From positions 18,259,764 through 18,323,763 of the forward strand of contig NC_088306.1 in NCBI RefSeq assembly GCF_032854445.1: 64,000 nt of DNA, given 5' to 3'. This DNA comes from Liolophura sinensis (taxonomy: Eukaryota; Mollusca; Polyplacophora; Chitonida; Chitonidae). The notes beneath the pieces were generated by a model. It saw only the letters and a list, made by a program, of their open reading frames with translations, was not told the DNA's origin and made no database searches. This document shows positions 1-11,300 of this stretch, in pieces; positions within the stretch are counted from its first letter, which is position 1, and the number at the start of each line of letters is the position of its first letter. A program made the position numbers and the translations under genes.

Positions 1-60
1 TATATGTTTTGGGAAGGAAGGGCTGGGGTTTTGGTTGTGGGTAAATTTCAAACCCAGGCC

Positions 61-162
61 ATGGCCGAAGACCAAAGCCCTCTCGGCAGCGATGATTTAT
101 TACCGCCTCATCAGTTCCAAGAGCTCTCAGGCTGGCGGGCCGGGCGGGTAACCGACTTCTAG
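61..162 (+). other. Short reading frame, possible 5' coding exon (33 codons)
   Basis: An ATG in the context ccaggccATGG opens a 33-codon frame starting MAEDQSPLGSDDLLPP and ending in TAG at 160-162. The segment is GC-rich compared with its surroundings. A possible splice donor (cgg|gtaacc) lies inside the frame at about 148-149. It could be a first coding exon of a plus-strand gene or chance. I do not recognise the peptide, and no downstream exon can be tied to it from the sequence alone. Confidence 0.15.
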
Positions 163-1061
163 GGTCTGATGGAGTGGTTGATAATTTTAGCCCCGTCCTA
201 ACATGCCAGTGCCACGGAAAATGAAAATCACCCAAGCAAAGAAGAGGGAAGGGGAGGAGAAGGGAAAAAAATGCCACGGAATAGAAACGCTGATACAGTT
301 ATGTCTGACGTCCGGTTACGATTGAGAAATAAATGATAGCCGAAGCAGAGAATGAGGTGACTATGGCTATTCCAATTCCTTGCGTTTTGAGAATCGGCCA
401 TAAAATGAAATTGACAGGGCGGGTAACTAGAATCCTACTCTGGCCATAATTACTTCCCCTTGGTCAGGTTGTCACTTTGATGTTTTCAGTATGAAGGGTT
501 TATGCAGCTGTAGCAAAATTGAATCATATTGCAGATCTTTATTAGTCAGACAAGCCTTAAATTTGAGCAATTTCTAGCCTGACAATCCTGATCAATCTAA
601 TGGAATTTTGCTGGTGTGAATTCATACCAGTATGAATTAATTTTTCATGAATTTTTTTATGGCGGACATTTCACACGGTTATCAAAGAGAATATGGTAGC
701 TGTGTATTATATACATGTCTATAATATATGCATCCAAATTTTGAAATTTTAATTATTCTTTATTTGAGGCGGTCGCTCAGAAAATGGCGCTGTGAATGCC
801 ATAGATTTACATGATTGCATTTTCTGCATAGTAATTATGGTATTATTCAATATTAATGATGTTAGATCCTTAGCACTCACTCACTCACTCACTCAGTATT
901 AATGAAACCTTTTGTTCCCTGTGTTTTGCCAGTGAGTTATGACATGTACACATCTGAAATTAATCAAGTCTGTTAACTTCTATTTAACAAGTGTGTTTTG
1001 ACATTCAGAGCTGAATTTAAGACTTAAGACCTCAGTTAAATTTGATTCTAAACCTTTTCTG

Positions 1062-1155
1062 GTTCTGGCTGTTTTTCTCCAACCATAATGCAAGCTGTCA
1101 TCGTATAAGTAAAATATCCTTGTGTAGGGCGTACAGCACCAATAAAATGAATGAA
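1062..1155 (+). repeat. SINE 3' fragment (ACACCAAT tail family)
   Basis: Diverged 3' part of the SINE that recurs through the window. It carries ctccaaccataatgcaagct, then a 'gtataagtaaaatatcctt' block and a 'cagcaccaataaaatgaat' tail. The tRNA-derived head is missing. Confidence 0.6.
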
Positions 1156-2341
1156 AAATTTCCATCTTTTTCGGGCTGTGGAAAGTGCCAGAAATAATGC
1201 AGTGCTCGTGGGTATTCTTGTGATGGAATTATCATGCTTCCAACACTATAAATAGAATAAAAACACCAGTCTCATGCAGTCATGTATAAGATACAATAGG
1301 ATTTTCACTAAGGCCTGTGGTGATAAATTTGTCTTTGGTCTGCATTTCTTTTGGCGTGGAATACTCAGTTCTATTACTGGCCTGTCAGGAGGCTTCACAA
1401 TGAAGTGTCATACAAACCCTGAATTACATCAGATGTTTTAAACCCTTGCATTAAATGTTTTTCTTTGTGCTGATCTTGTGATGTCCTGGGGGATACATAA
1501 TCGTAGAGCTTAGTTCTCGTACTCTGGGGCTCCAGGGAAACACGAGACATGCAAACCTTCTGGCATTGTCATGCCTGTTGGACTGCAAGACCCTTCCCAT
1601 TGAGCTGCGTCCAGGCGGAAAAGCGCAGGTGATCTGAATTACGTTTGGCGATCACTGTCACTGTGTAATTCGAGCCATCAGTGCTTAATGGCCATGGAAG
1701 GTTTTTCACCCTGCTTTCAGAAAATAGTGGGTTTTGTTTTGTGCGATCCTAAGCATTAAATTCAACATGCATATAGCACTTACAAGAGAATCAAATTGCT
1801 GCTCCATATACGTAAAGATAACAACTGATAACAAAGATTATCAGTTGAATTCTCTTCCCTCATATAATCATATAAACTCCTGTACCTGAACATATTTACG
1901 TGCGATAGTAATGAAAGTTTGACACGGAGTTGCTCGGTATGATCCTAGTGATCTTGATTGCCAACACATCCAATGTATTCTCTTGGGAGAAAACTAGCCC
2001 CTGGTCAGTGAGACGTGAATACTATCCTTAAAGGAGATCTGAAAAACTGAAAGTTAAGAAAAACAAGTTTTTTCCCCCTTGAAATTTTTATCTTTTATAT
2101 CTCTTCATTACCCCGATATTCTATACAAATCTCATGTCAATGTCAAAATATTTGTAAATGATGATGAACCTAACAACTTACCACCCCAAACCCATGCAGT
2201 TGTTTTGACAGCTATCACCATTTGATGTCTCAACTGCTCAAAAAACTGTAGTTTAAACTAAAAGCCATTTTTTTATCTCAAGAAGAAAGTCAAGACGCTT
2301 TTTTTAAGTTTATATGTTAGGACACATCATAAACTGCATAT

Positions 2342-2816
2342 TAAAGTAAAAGAAAGCTAAAATATGAAGTAAGTTTCATCATACTGACAACTGAAAATTA
2401 TGCGTAAAAATACTTTGAATTATTATTTCAGATTTTTTAAAGAGTGTTGAATAGTAAGGTGGGCTTTATGAGACATGCTGACGGTATCTAGGAACTCTGA
2501 TGTCACTTCAACCTTTTTTCCCCATAATATTCACCAGAAGGAAGGAATTATTGGGAACATTATTTCAGTAATGTTTTACTACTAGGGAAGAAGAGTTATT
2601 CCAACATTCAGTGCCATGGTTAGAGTGGGATAAACTTCCTGTGACATTCCAAACCTCTGAAAGCATGGTCCATGAAGCCCACCCTAGTCCAGATGTTTGA
2701 GCGCCTTTAACTCTTTTCACAAAAATTTAAACAAATAAATGAAAATATATTTATGCATGGTTTTAAGTGGTCTATTTCATGATCTCTGCTTCGACTTTTA
2801 GTGATCTTTTCCTTTA
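2342..2816 (+). mobile_element. Fold-back element, copy 1
   Basis: About 475 bp forming an imperfect palindrome along most of its length. The left arm has 'gtgggctttatgagacatgc' followed by 'ggaactctgatgtcac'. The right arm carries their inverted counterparts, 'gtgacattccaaacctctg' and 'ggtccatgaagcccacc'. The ends are also inverted copies of one another (taaagtaaaagaaagct against tcttttccttta). A second copy in the opposite orientation lies at 12703-13213, which shows it is a dispersed, probably non-autonomous DNA element. No coding capacity is visible. Confidence 0.75.
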
Positions 2817-3563
2817 AAAAATAAAATGTTCAGTGTATCATTCAAAGTCAAGAATTTTGTCAGGTACATACCTGTTAAGATGCAGTAGTTTTATGGCTCT
2901 TAAACCTAACTGCTGTCATGCAGGTAAACTAATCTCAGGTATAGCGTGGAACGCCAATGAAATAGTTATAAATCCGGGCTACAGTATCACGTGTCGGTGA
3001 AATGCATTTGAGAAAACTGTAGAACCAATGAGTTAAAGGCAAAGAGAACACTCAACTTCAGTGTAGATCAGATGAAAGAGCATCAGACACTCTCCAGGAA
3101 TACAGTTTGACTTTTTCCAGTTTTTTGTCACCTGAATAACGTACTTGTTGAAACATTGAATTCTATGGTGGCCATTTCTATGGTGGTCATTTCTCATCAT
3201 ATTGTGACCAGCAACTTCATATCTGGATGTTGCCACTTGAATAACATGAGGGACATTGCTAGCTAGTTTTCTGTATTCAAAATGCAAATACATGTAGCGT
3301 TATGGAGGCATTCAGCAAATACTGGCAGATATCGAAACAAACTGTTTCAAGGAAATAGGACGTGAGGTTATTGATACTCAACTGGTCGCTGTAGAATTGG
3401 CATTTTGCTCAGTTGAAAATATTCTTTAAATGCAAGTTGAATTATTTTCCTAGAGTGTTAATGGTGTTTCATCTCATTTTTTTTTGTTTTCTTACCTGTT
3501 AATAACTCAGAATGCTGAACAGAATTCACATTCGGAAGAGAATTAAATTATCTGAAAAACACT
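2817..3563. other. Non-coding stretch downstream of the exostosin-like gene
   Basis: Includes the presumed 3' untranslated region of the minus-strand gene. No canonical AATAAA on the minus strand was found close to the stop codon. An 86-codon minus frame at 3033-3293 has no recognisable motif and is probably chance. Confidence 0.4.
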
Positions 3564-5048
3564 TTAATCCATTTGATCATTGTTATAAAACTCTGGATTG
3601 TTTTTATGTAATTGCCAAGTTGCAAAATAGTAGCCAATTTCTTTCATTAACAGTTGTGTAGCACCTTTTAACTGGGAACTTGATTCAACAGGTAATGAAT
3701 ATTGCAGTTTTGCGGCTACTTTTTGTATCGCGTTTAACTTGCTCTGAATCTCTTTTTGTGGAATTCTCTCCAGTAAATCTCGTACAAGGCGCCTCTTTCT
3801 GTCTATATCTGAATAAGAAAGTGTAACTGTGAATTTTTTGTAATCCAGTACATCCTGGAAAGGATAGTTGACCTGTTTGTGATCTTTGAACAAGACCGGT
3901 ATACATCCGGCCATTATGGCATCGTAGAAAGACTTCCTTGTCGGAGAATCTCCCGGTGGCTGCAGACAAAACACAGAGTGTTGCATCCACGGAATGGTCG
4001 TCCATTGATGGTCATCTTGACATTCCTGAGTATACAGAAATACCATGTCTGTGTCTTCGTTGGCGGAGCGTGAGAAAAAGTTGTCATAGGACGACTTGGT
4101 TCTGGATTTGGGGTCGAATTGGCTCATGAGTTTCACCCTGAAAGGGTTTGATTTCCTAGAACCAGCTGCCAGCAGAATGAAGACTTTCCTGTCTTGTGGA
4201 GGAATGGACAACAAAGGCTCTGAAAGGTCCAGTTGGCTTGACCCGGACACAATATGACCGTAGGAAGGGTAGGGAACAACAACAACGCTGTGGCCGGTAA
4301 GGTTAAGATAGTGTTTATGTGATCTGTCCGCTTCTTCCTCGATTGTTGCATATACGATGTTTCGAGCTTGTGGAAATGTGAGTAGAGGGCAACGATCGCT
4401 GGCTTGCTCTCTTTCGATTTTAGCTAAGGCAGACATGTGCAACTTGCCGTTCCTGTAGGGCTTCTGTAGGTTCAGCCAGTGAAATAGCTCCGTTATGAGT
4501 ACTCTGGTGTTTGTGGTTCCTGTTTGGCGACGACAAAAACAGGAAAGCCCTGTGTAGGCAGGAATGTAGAAGATATCGGCTTCCGAGGGATCCAAGACAC
4601 GATATGGACTGAACAGTAACTGATGATGCAGTATGACCTCCAAGGCGAACTGGTTCGTGTTCCGAACAGAAACATTTCCTACCCTGAACAGTTCCTGTCC
4701 CATGCCACAGTAGTCCAAATCAAAGCAGTCATCCTTTTTCACGCACTCCAAAACGTCGTAATTGAACTTGCGCGGCAGATCATAGATGAATATTTTATAT
4801 GGCCTTCTTGGCATGGTTGATATCATTTTTGGATCAGGTATACATGATCTCGAGCCAAATGGCTCATTTATTTTGCCGTTGTATGAGATTTGATTGTCAT
4901 TTCGAACCTTGTTGTCATTGTCTTCATTGTCTTTATCATCTGTGGCGTGCTCCCTTAAGACTAGATCATTTAGAATCTTCTCCGGTTTTCTCACACTCCT
5001 ATTGAAGAAAGGATAAACCTGGTCAGTGCTCTTATTAAATTTTTGATC
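3564..5048 (-). CDS. Exostosin-like GT47 glycosyltransferase, exon 2 (catalytic domain)
   Basis: This terminal exon encodes 494 residues and a TAA stop. A charged, Asn/Asp-rich stem of about 85 residues comes first, then an exostosin (GT47) domain. The domain opens with KIFIYDLPRKFN, continues through EADIFYIPAYTGL, and ends with SVFCLQPPGDSPTRKSFYDA followed by IMAGCIPVLF, the signature of the family's nucleotide-sugar-binding half. Members transfer sugars from nucleotide-sugar donors in the Golgi lumen. Unlike EXT1/EXT2, no GT64 domain follows, so a heparan sulfate polymerase role should not be assumed. The acceptor is tgctgaag|GAT at 5048, in phase 0 with the exon 1 donor. Open over its whole length with no frameshift. 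Donor and acceptor sugars cannot be predicted. Confidence 0.9.
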   Translation of the reverse strand, partial: DQKFNKSTDQVYPFFNRSVRKPEKILNDLVLREHATDDKDNEDNDNKVRNDNQISYNGKINEPFGSRSCIPDPKMISTMPRRPYKIFIYDLPRKFNYDVLECVKKDDCFDLDYCGMGQELFRVGNVSVRNTNQFALEVILHHQLLFSPYRVLDPSEADIFYIPAYTGLSCFCRRQTGTTNTRVLITELFHWLNLQKPYRNGKLHMSALAKIEREQASDRCPLLTFPQARNIVYATIEEEADRSHKHYLNLTGHSVVVVPYPSYGHIVSGSSQLDLSEPLLSIPPQDRKVFILLAAGSRKSNPFRVKLMSQFDPKSRTKSSYDNFFSRSANEDTDMVFLYTQECQDDHQWTTIPWMQHSVFCLQPPGDSPTRKSFYDAIMAGCIPVLFKDHKQVNYPFQDVLDYKKFTVTLSYSDIDRKRRLVRDLLERIPQKEIQSKLNAIQKVAAKLQYSLPVESSSQLKGATQLLMKEIGYYFATWQLHKNNPEFYNNDQMD

Positions 5049-5491
5049 CTTCAGCATAGAGCAAGATATATTAATGGCTTAGTTATCAAGTGTTGATCTT
5101 GACATTTTTATTCATTTGATTTTATGAAAAGAAATTCTGAAACAAAGATTTTGCTTTTAAGAGAAATGAAGACAGTTTTGCGCAAAAAAAAAAAGTTCAG
5201 GCATATTTTATGTCTCTTGTATTTTGTGCGTATTTTCCCCGGATGGCCAAAATTTTCAGAAATGACTGGTGAATCGACTTTAATAGTGCATAGAGAAATG
5301 GGGAAATTATGCACATTATTTGCCTAACACTCCAGTCTCATGTCCCCTCTCTTCACTCCCACTAAAATTTACTACTGTTACATTTACCAAACATTTTTTA
5401 GTGTGACCAAACCCAAATCAGATAAATGTAAAAAATACCATTTTATGAAGTATATAGAAACGTACCTGTACCTTGGATCTTTGTCTCTTAC
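5049..5491 (-). other. Intron of the exostosin-like gene
   Basis: A 443-bp intron read on the minus strand. It starts gtaaga directly after the codon GTT (5494-5492) and ends ttgctctatgctgaag before 5048. Both borders are phase 0. A stronger-looking donor (CAG|gtacgt, after 5466) would put the catalytic exon out of frame, so it is not preferred. Confidence 0.6.
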
Positions 5492-5578
5492 AACCCAAGC
5501 CAGTTGTCCCAGCATTAGGATTGTTGTGGCAAAGATGCCCAGAGTTAACCATCGGATGATGTCACTGCGTAAAGCCAT
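5492..5578 (-). CDS. Exostosin-like GT47 glycosyltransferase, exon 1 (signal anchor)
   Basis: Starts at the ATG at 5578 and encodes 29 residues: a short basic cytoplasmic tail (MALRSDIIR) followed by a hydrophobic segment, WLTLGIFATTILMLGQLAWV. This is the expected N-terminus of a type II Golgi glycosyltransferase: tail, signal anchor, lumenal stem, catalytic domain. Joined in phase 0 to the exon at 3564-5048 it gives a protein of about 523 residues, plausible for a GT47-only enzyme. Coding sequence could run a few codons further if another donor is used. The match of a membrane anchor to a Golgi-type catalytic exon 440 bp away is the main support. Promoter and 5' untranslated region are not identified. 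Confidence 0.7.
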
Positions 5579-7767
5579 CAGGACCTCACAAGGATGACTG
5601 TAACAAAAACTTCACTTTCAGAATCTTTCCAAACCTCATGCTTTAGTCTTGATTTAGTCTGTGGATATAAAATAATAAAGTAATATATATTCTTCAGTAC
5701 AAAACCATGTTTTCGGAGGAAGGATTATCCTAAATATCTTGACATCGCCAGAGGAAAAGTAAGTAAAGTTCTGATTGGTGTGAAGAAGAAGAGAATCGTG
5801 GATTCCATCTGATACAAGTGCAAAGTTTTAAGTATTGAAACATGTATAACTGATGTGAAGCAGTCTGTCACAAATGGACTTTCATCATAGATGTCTTCAA
5901 CCATTGCACTTTTATACATGTCTACGTGGTTAAGATTGATTATTCGCCAATTTTGTCCCATATGCTCCATATACATGTAAGCTGTTGCAGCTGGTTATAT
6001 AATGGTATAATAACCTTGACTGTACAGATTATGCGGAGGCAACACCTTGTCCATTTGCCAGTTAACGGTTTACTGCAAACAGGTGAACATAACTAAATTT
6101 AGGAAACTTCCCACCCACAGATGGTAGCCATATGCTGGTATAAACTTGGGTGAGAAATTGTTCTGGGATGGGGAGGGAGGTAGGGAATGGGGCTTGAAAA
6201 CTATAAGCCGTACAGCACCTTGCGAATATTTCAGCAGCCTGCAGTTTTAAAATACCAAAAACATATTATTTGTTTGATTTGTGTATTGTACTGTACTCAA
6301 GAATATTTTACTCACCGTCACTCTTCAACCTTTTCAACTGCCTCCGCGACTAATATTTTGACATTCTATTTTTATTTTGAGTGAATATGTGTAAGAATAT
6401 CATTCATGCAGTTTTATTAAGCCTGCATCTTTAGTGACACACATGAACCTGCGGGGGTCGTGGGTTTCCCCTGGGCTCTGCCCGTTTCCACCCACCATAA
6501 TGTTGGCCGCCGTCGTATAAGTGAAATATTCTTGAGTACAGCGTAAAACACCAATCAGATAAATAAATAAAATAAATTAATGACACAAATGAACTATTTT
6601 TGGTGTCATTTTCATTATAATTGTATGCATAAATTCACCTTACAAATGCTTTTGAGGTTGAAGATTTACTGCAGATGATGAGGGTCAGAATTCTAGGCAC
6701 CCGACAAGCTTCGTGACCCAAGGCTTATCAGCAGGAACTTTTGAAACAACCTTTTACGCCATGACCATTCATTCTATATATGAAGTATTATAATTCAAGG
6801 AAATCTCTCCAGAAATGACACAGTTTAATGTGCCTTCTGCTGAAAGTATAAAAGCATACAAAAAGGAATATTGAGGCACATGTAGTCACCTCCAAGCAGG
6901 CAGTGTACACTGGATACTGGATGAGGACCGATAGAAATGCACTTACAGACATGGCAGTGTATAGAGCATATATACAGCAAGTGATTGATCAGGTTGAAGC
7001 TCCTTGCATAAAACCTTGTTAGGCTTGTGCAACTTGGTTTAATATACTTAAAATCATGCTGTTATTCGTGTGAGTGTTTTTTTCTCTGTAGTTTTTTTCT
7101 GTGTATTTGTTTTTTGGGGTTTTTTCATTTTTTTTTTCATTTTGCTGGCTCCCTCTTTCTTTCCGTCGTGCTTCTGGAGTCGTGGAATTTGTTTGCTGTC
7201 TTACAAACATAATCATGGACTGACGCCAGTCTTTCCCCTCGCAAGAAAAGACCACGATGGCTTTGAGGAGGAATTTGATAATTGTCTGCTGGCAATGTTT
7301 GTCATTTCCCAAGCAATAGACTGTCGCTCCTCCAAACAAACCAGTCACTTACATCGGTGCATTCTGAAGGCGCCTGCAAATTAACAGGGCTTTAGAGCTG
7401 ATCACTGATACGATTGGCTGATTTCCCTTGGCAGATGGCCAACAAATCCTGGATGTTTTTGATTGTGTAAGATATTCTTGAGAAACTCTGTCAATAAAAT
7501 CTGCCATTCCTTAAGGCAAACATTGCCGAGCATTCTCGTCCGTGTCTGTCCGACCTGACAACACTCTTGTCTGTGTCAGTTTGTTACCTCACAGAAGTTT
7601 GGCGTAAACTTGATACTCAGTTTATTGTTGTTGGTGTGCTGAGATAACAGGGCTAAATTGGCAAGTCTGAAGAGTGGCCGCCAGTCGGCCTGATAAAGTG
7701 CACTCAGTGCTCTGTCAATGCTGTTCTTTAAGCTTGTGCTTGAAAAATGGTTTGATATACCTGTATA
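5579..7767. other. Intergenic or intronic region between the two genes
   Basis: AT-rich with no supported coding exon. It should hold the promoter of the minus-strand exostosin-like gene. It may also hold 5' exons of the FERM gene, but no segment resembling the first beta strand of a FERM F1 lobe was found. Contents include dispersed repeat fragments at about 6300-6370 and 6585-6680, which recur near 57.2-57.5 kb, and a SINE fragment at 6448-6577. A T-rich run near 7080-7140 produces spurious Phe-rich frames. Confidence 0.5.
6448..6577 (+). repeat. SINE 3' half (ACACCAAT tail family)
   Basis: Carries cccaccataatgttggccg, a 'gtataagtgaaatattcttg' block, 'agtacagcgtaaaacacc' and an AAATA-rich tail. 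The tRNA-derived head is absent, so it is 5'-truncated. Confidence 0.75.
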
Positions 7768-8005
7768 CTGTAATTCTTCAACTTATTCGCATGTGCAAGG
7801 TGTTTATTCCAGCATATTCTGAAGGCGTTATGCTCTGTAGACTGATAAAAAGATACTTTTTTGTGAAGCCCTGAAATTGGTCAAACCAACCAGTGTAGTT
7901 TTGTCTCCAAAATCAAATTAAAACTGAGCATAAATTTCACTGAAAGTTGTTTTTTCAAATACAAAAAAGGTGAGGAATTAGGGTATATATGACTATAAAC
8001 AAGGC
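7768..8005 (+). mobile_element. Small inverted-repeat element, copy 1
   Basis: About 240 bp. One of three copies in the window (others at 13225-13436 minus and 39915-40143 plus). Shared landmarks are ggtgtttatt, gactgataaa, aagccctgaaa and gtagttttgtctccaaaatc. The ends are inverted copies of one another (taattcttcaacttattcgc against aaaaaaggtgaggaatta), like a MITE. Non-coding. Confidence 0.65.
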
Positions 8006-8039
8006 TTGAGTATAGTGTCTTTGATGAAATGCCAAAGAG

Positions 8040-8394
8040 GGTCCTCCGTGGTTCAATTGGTTAGTGCGCTAGCGCAGCGTAATGACCCAGGAGCCTCTCA
8101 CCAATGCAGTCGGTGTGAGTAGAGGTCATGCTGGCGTCCTCTCCGGCCGTATATGGGATGGTCTGCCAACAATCTGCGGATGGTCATGGGTTCCCCCCAG
8201 GGCTCTGTCAGATTGTGCGACCTAAGCTGTGACGTAGCCTTTACCCATTCACTCCATGAAGGGTCTGACAGCAACCTGCGGATGGTCATGGGTTTTGCCC
8301 GCTTTCCTCCCACCATAATGCTGGCTGCCATTGTTTAAGTGAAACATTCTTGAGTACGGCGTAAAACACCAATCAAATAAATAAATAAATAAAT
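8040..8394 (+). repeat. Near full-length tRNA-derived SINE
   Basis: The head carries a box-A-like segment (tggttcaattggttagtgcg) and a degenerate box-B region near 8110. A body with 'ctgcggatggtcatgggtt' follows, partly duplicated (8177 and 8277), then the conserved part 'cccaccataatgctggctgc', 'gaaacattcttgagtacgg' and 'cgtaaaacaccaatcaaata' with an AAAT-type tail. The internal duplication makes this copy longer than its relative at 17369-17632. Confidence 0.8.
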
Positions 8395-11300
8395 GCCAAA
8401 GAAACATAAATCATCAAATGCTCAGATTTTCTGTTGTTGGCCATATGCCCTTAAAATCAATGGTTTTGTCTGGTGGCCAATCATCAACAATGAAAACATT
8501 TATTTATTAAGACACTTGCCATTTATTTATTATCATACCAGTATTTATTCAACATCAGTGGTTTAAACTAGTGGCTCTGCATCTTAAGAAGAAAAATGTT
8601 ACATAACAAGGTTGATATGGTGCTTGACAACCTACATCCTGTAAATGTCATTGTAAAACAAATAGTAGCTAAAATAATGGAAAGGAACATACTGAATTCA
8701 TTGATTGAAATTTTTACTTTAAGTCTAAGATTGCTTTGTCATCCCGGGGCCTGTGTTATAGTGATTTTATTAAATATTTTGTCTTTGTTTCAAGATAAAT
8801 TTAATATTGTCACAGAATGTACTTACATATAGCCAGTGTTAACTCTCATGGTATAGTCATAGATTGCTGCTGAAGAGCTGTTCTGTCTTGTTCAGGAAAT
8901 GCTATATTCCAGGCAGGACTCTTTTTTGACGTTGGTCACACATTACAACTTAGACTTTCTTCACTGTCAACATGGCTGCTTGAAATTATTTTGGGAAAGT
9001 CATAATTTCTGTAAGGTGATATGCTCTGTTGAATTCCCTTGGCTGTTCACTGTGCCCAGGTCTTTACAGCTGTGCTATGGAATTTTCTCTGCAATTCACT
9101 TCATAATAACTCCCAGGGGCTTTAACAGACCTCTCTGGCCTAGGGAGGTAAATAGAGTGTTCACACCTGGGCCGCATCAAGTTTCTTGCCGATGTGGAAA
9201 TATGGACTTCCGCATTTGAGGATGTGTACTCTACAGTTCCTTCCTGACTGCTTGGAGAAAATGGATGGGGGTGGTTTCAAGTTCTCTGTTGTCTCCTTGT
9301 GCTTGTTACATGTAGCCCTGGTTTCCCAGTGATAAGCCAAAATTATTTCCTGGATTTAGTCTGCTGGGAGCTCTTGTAGAATATTCCCCCTCCCTTCCTG
9401 GCGCACCATTTGTACCCTTGACAGTCTAAAACACTGGGGCTAGGGTTTCTCCCTACTAGTTTGACTGACACAGCATGTGTGCCCACACTCAGTGTGTGAG
9501 AAGATTAGGCTTGTTCACAGCTTTCCTGTTTTATGATGTCCACTTGCCCATGTCAAATTTGTGCCAGTTCACACTTCATGCTGCATGCTAGGCAAGCTCA
9601 GTACAAGGAGTTGTAACTCTGAACCTATCCTGAGCCTCAAGACTGGGCAACTCTCATAAACTGAAAACAGTTCTGTCTCCATGGTGACAGAGCATGTTAC
9701 AGTTGTGTTTTAATGGTTTTCTCCTGCTTTTCTACAACTCCAGAAACCCATATAGTCAAAACTTTTGTGAATTCAAGTATTATTAAGACATGAATCTTTA
9801 TCCAAACTCTTCCCAATAAATAACAAATAAAACCCTTACTGTTGGCCCAAGGTCATCCGTATTTAAAAACTCTCTGTTAATTGTGTGTATACGGTCGAGT
9901 TTTCTTTGGTTTAATACTTATCATCAAAAGTTTATATATGACTTGTCTGTTGCATGAGCAATATGTATTAGGAGGTTGTTTCTACAGTCTTTTTGAATGT
10001 AACCTATAACGCAAATTTGTTACATAAAACAGATGCCACCATTATTATCATTTCTACGTGGTCATACCAAATGTGAGCTCATTTCAGAACTATTTTGTGC
10101 ATAAATTGTACATAAATTGTACATCTTACCTGACCAGGTTAACAAGTATTGTCTGTTAAACACTGTCGTTGCCCGGGTGGAATCACTCTCGAGAGTATAT
10201 CTGTCCTCCGCTCACATGGGTGCGCATGAATTAACCATGTGATACTACCGAATGAATGCTGAATAATTCACTTCTTACATTCAAGTCGAGTGTCGGACAG
10301 TGTTGATTCGTTCGAGATGAGGCACAAAGGCCAGTCAGCTCTCTGTATATACCCACAGGTCCCTGTGGTCAACTGTATTTTACTGGACAGAAAGTGCAGA
10401 TCTGATGCATTTACCGGGTTTTTGTGTCCGTGATACACCCTGGTGTATTGATTAAGGCAGAGATTGATATACTGGTGTGTTCCGTCGTCATGTATTGTCC
10501 TGACTTTATTTAGTCCAAAGTACCACCCAGGACTCAACAGCTGGGTTAGACTCTTTAACAAAAGCTAGTTGATCCGTTTCATTTGTAACAATTGGGATTA
10601 TTGATCAGTGTGTCAATGTTTTGGGCTATGAAGAGACAGGGCAACATTTTGGTTTGGGTATATGGTATGCACATGGCAAATCATAGTGTTGTGGATGACC
10701 CAGAATTTTATTGATGAATGAGTTGATTATTTCAGAGTACTATTGATCTTAAAAAGATGGTTTTAAACCTGTTTGGGAGTTAGGATTATATCCTACTGAT
10801 ATAAAAATAGTTTCAGGACTTTCTTTTGTCTCTGAGTACAACGCTCCTTGGGTCGAAATTTTAGGTCTTTTACTCTAATGTTAGACATTTACTTCAATAT
10901 TCATTCGCTAATTTTTCTGTTTGAGGCCAGGTTTTTTTTTTTGTGTGAAGATTAATTAATTAAACAGTGTAGCAAAGTATTTTTTACGGTACAGAAAACT
11001 GAATAGATTGATGCAGTTTTAATTTGCACTAAACATGCAGTCTTATTATTGTGTGCTAATACAATTAAATAAACTTGAATTGATGAATATAATTCAATGG
11101 TACAAATATTAGTAATAAAAACATTACTATTTATAAGTAGTAAAATCATATCGCAACTTTCAAATATACCATTTGGTATTAAAAGTTTGGGTCTTAAGAT
11201 TTTGTCTGTGTTTCAGTTCAGTGCTTGTTTAGTGCTTGCTGGTATAGTTATAACTATTTCCATATGATGAAAAGGGTAGGGCTGGCCGATAAATTATTGC

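Larger units (their letters stand above)
1..2341. other. Upstream non-coding region
   Basis: No recognised gene. The first 170 bases are noticeably GC-richer than the rest. They hold a short reading frame in a good Kozak context at 61-162 (listed separately). A short CACT tandem run lies at about 873-893 and a SINE 3' fragment at about 1062-1155. The remainder is AT-rich with no long open frame on either strand. Confidence 0.5.

Noticed and set aside
5466-5578. Longer exon 1 of the exostosin-like gene using the consensus donor CAG|gtacgt
   Set aside because: The donor phase does not match the acceptor at 5048. Joining them gives an early stop, whereas GTT|gtaaga keeps the frame.
7019-7384. 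Overlapping 104-109 codon frames on both strands
   Set aside because: Driven by a T-rich tract and lacking motif or splice support.
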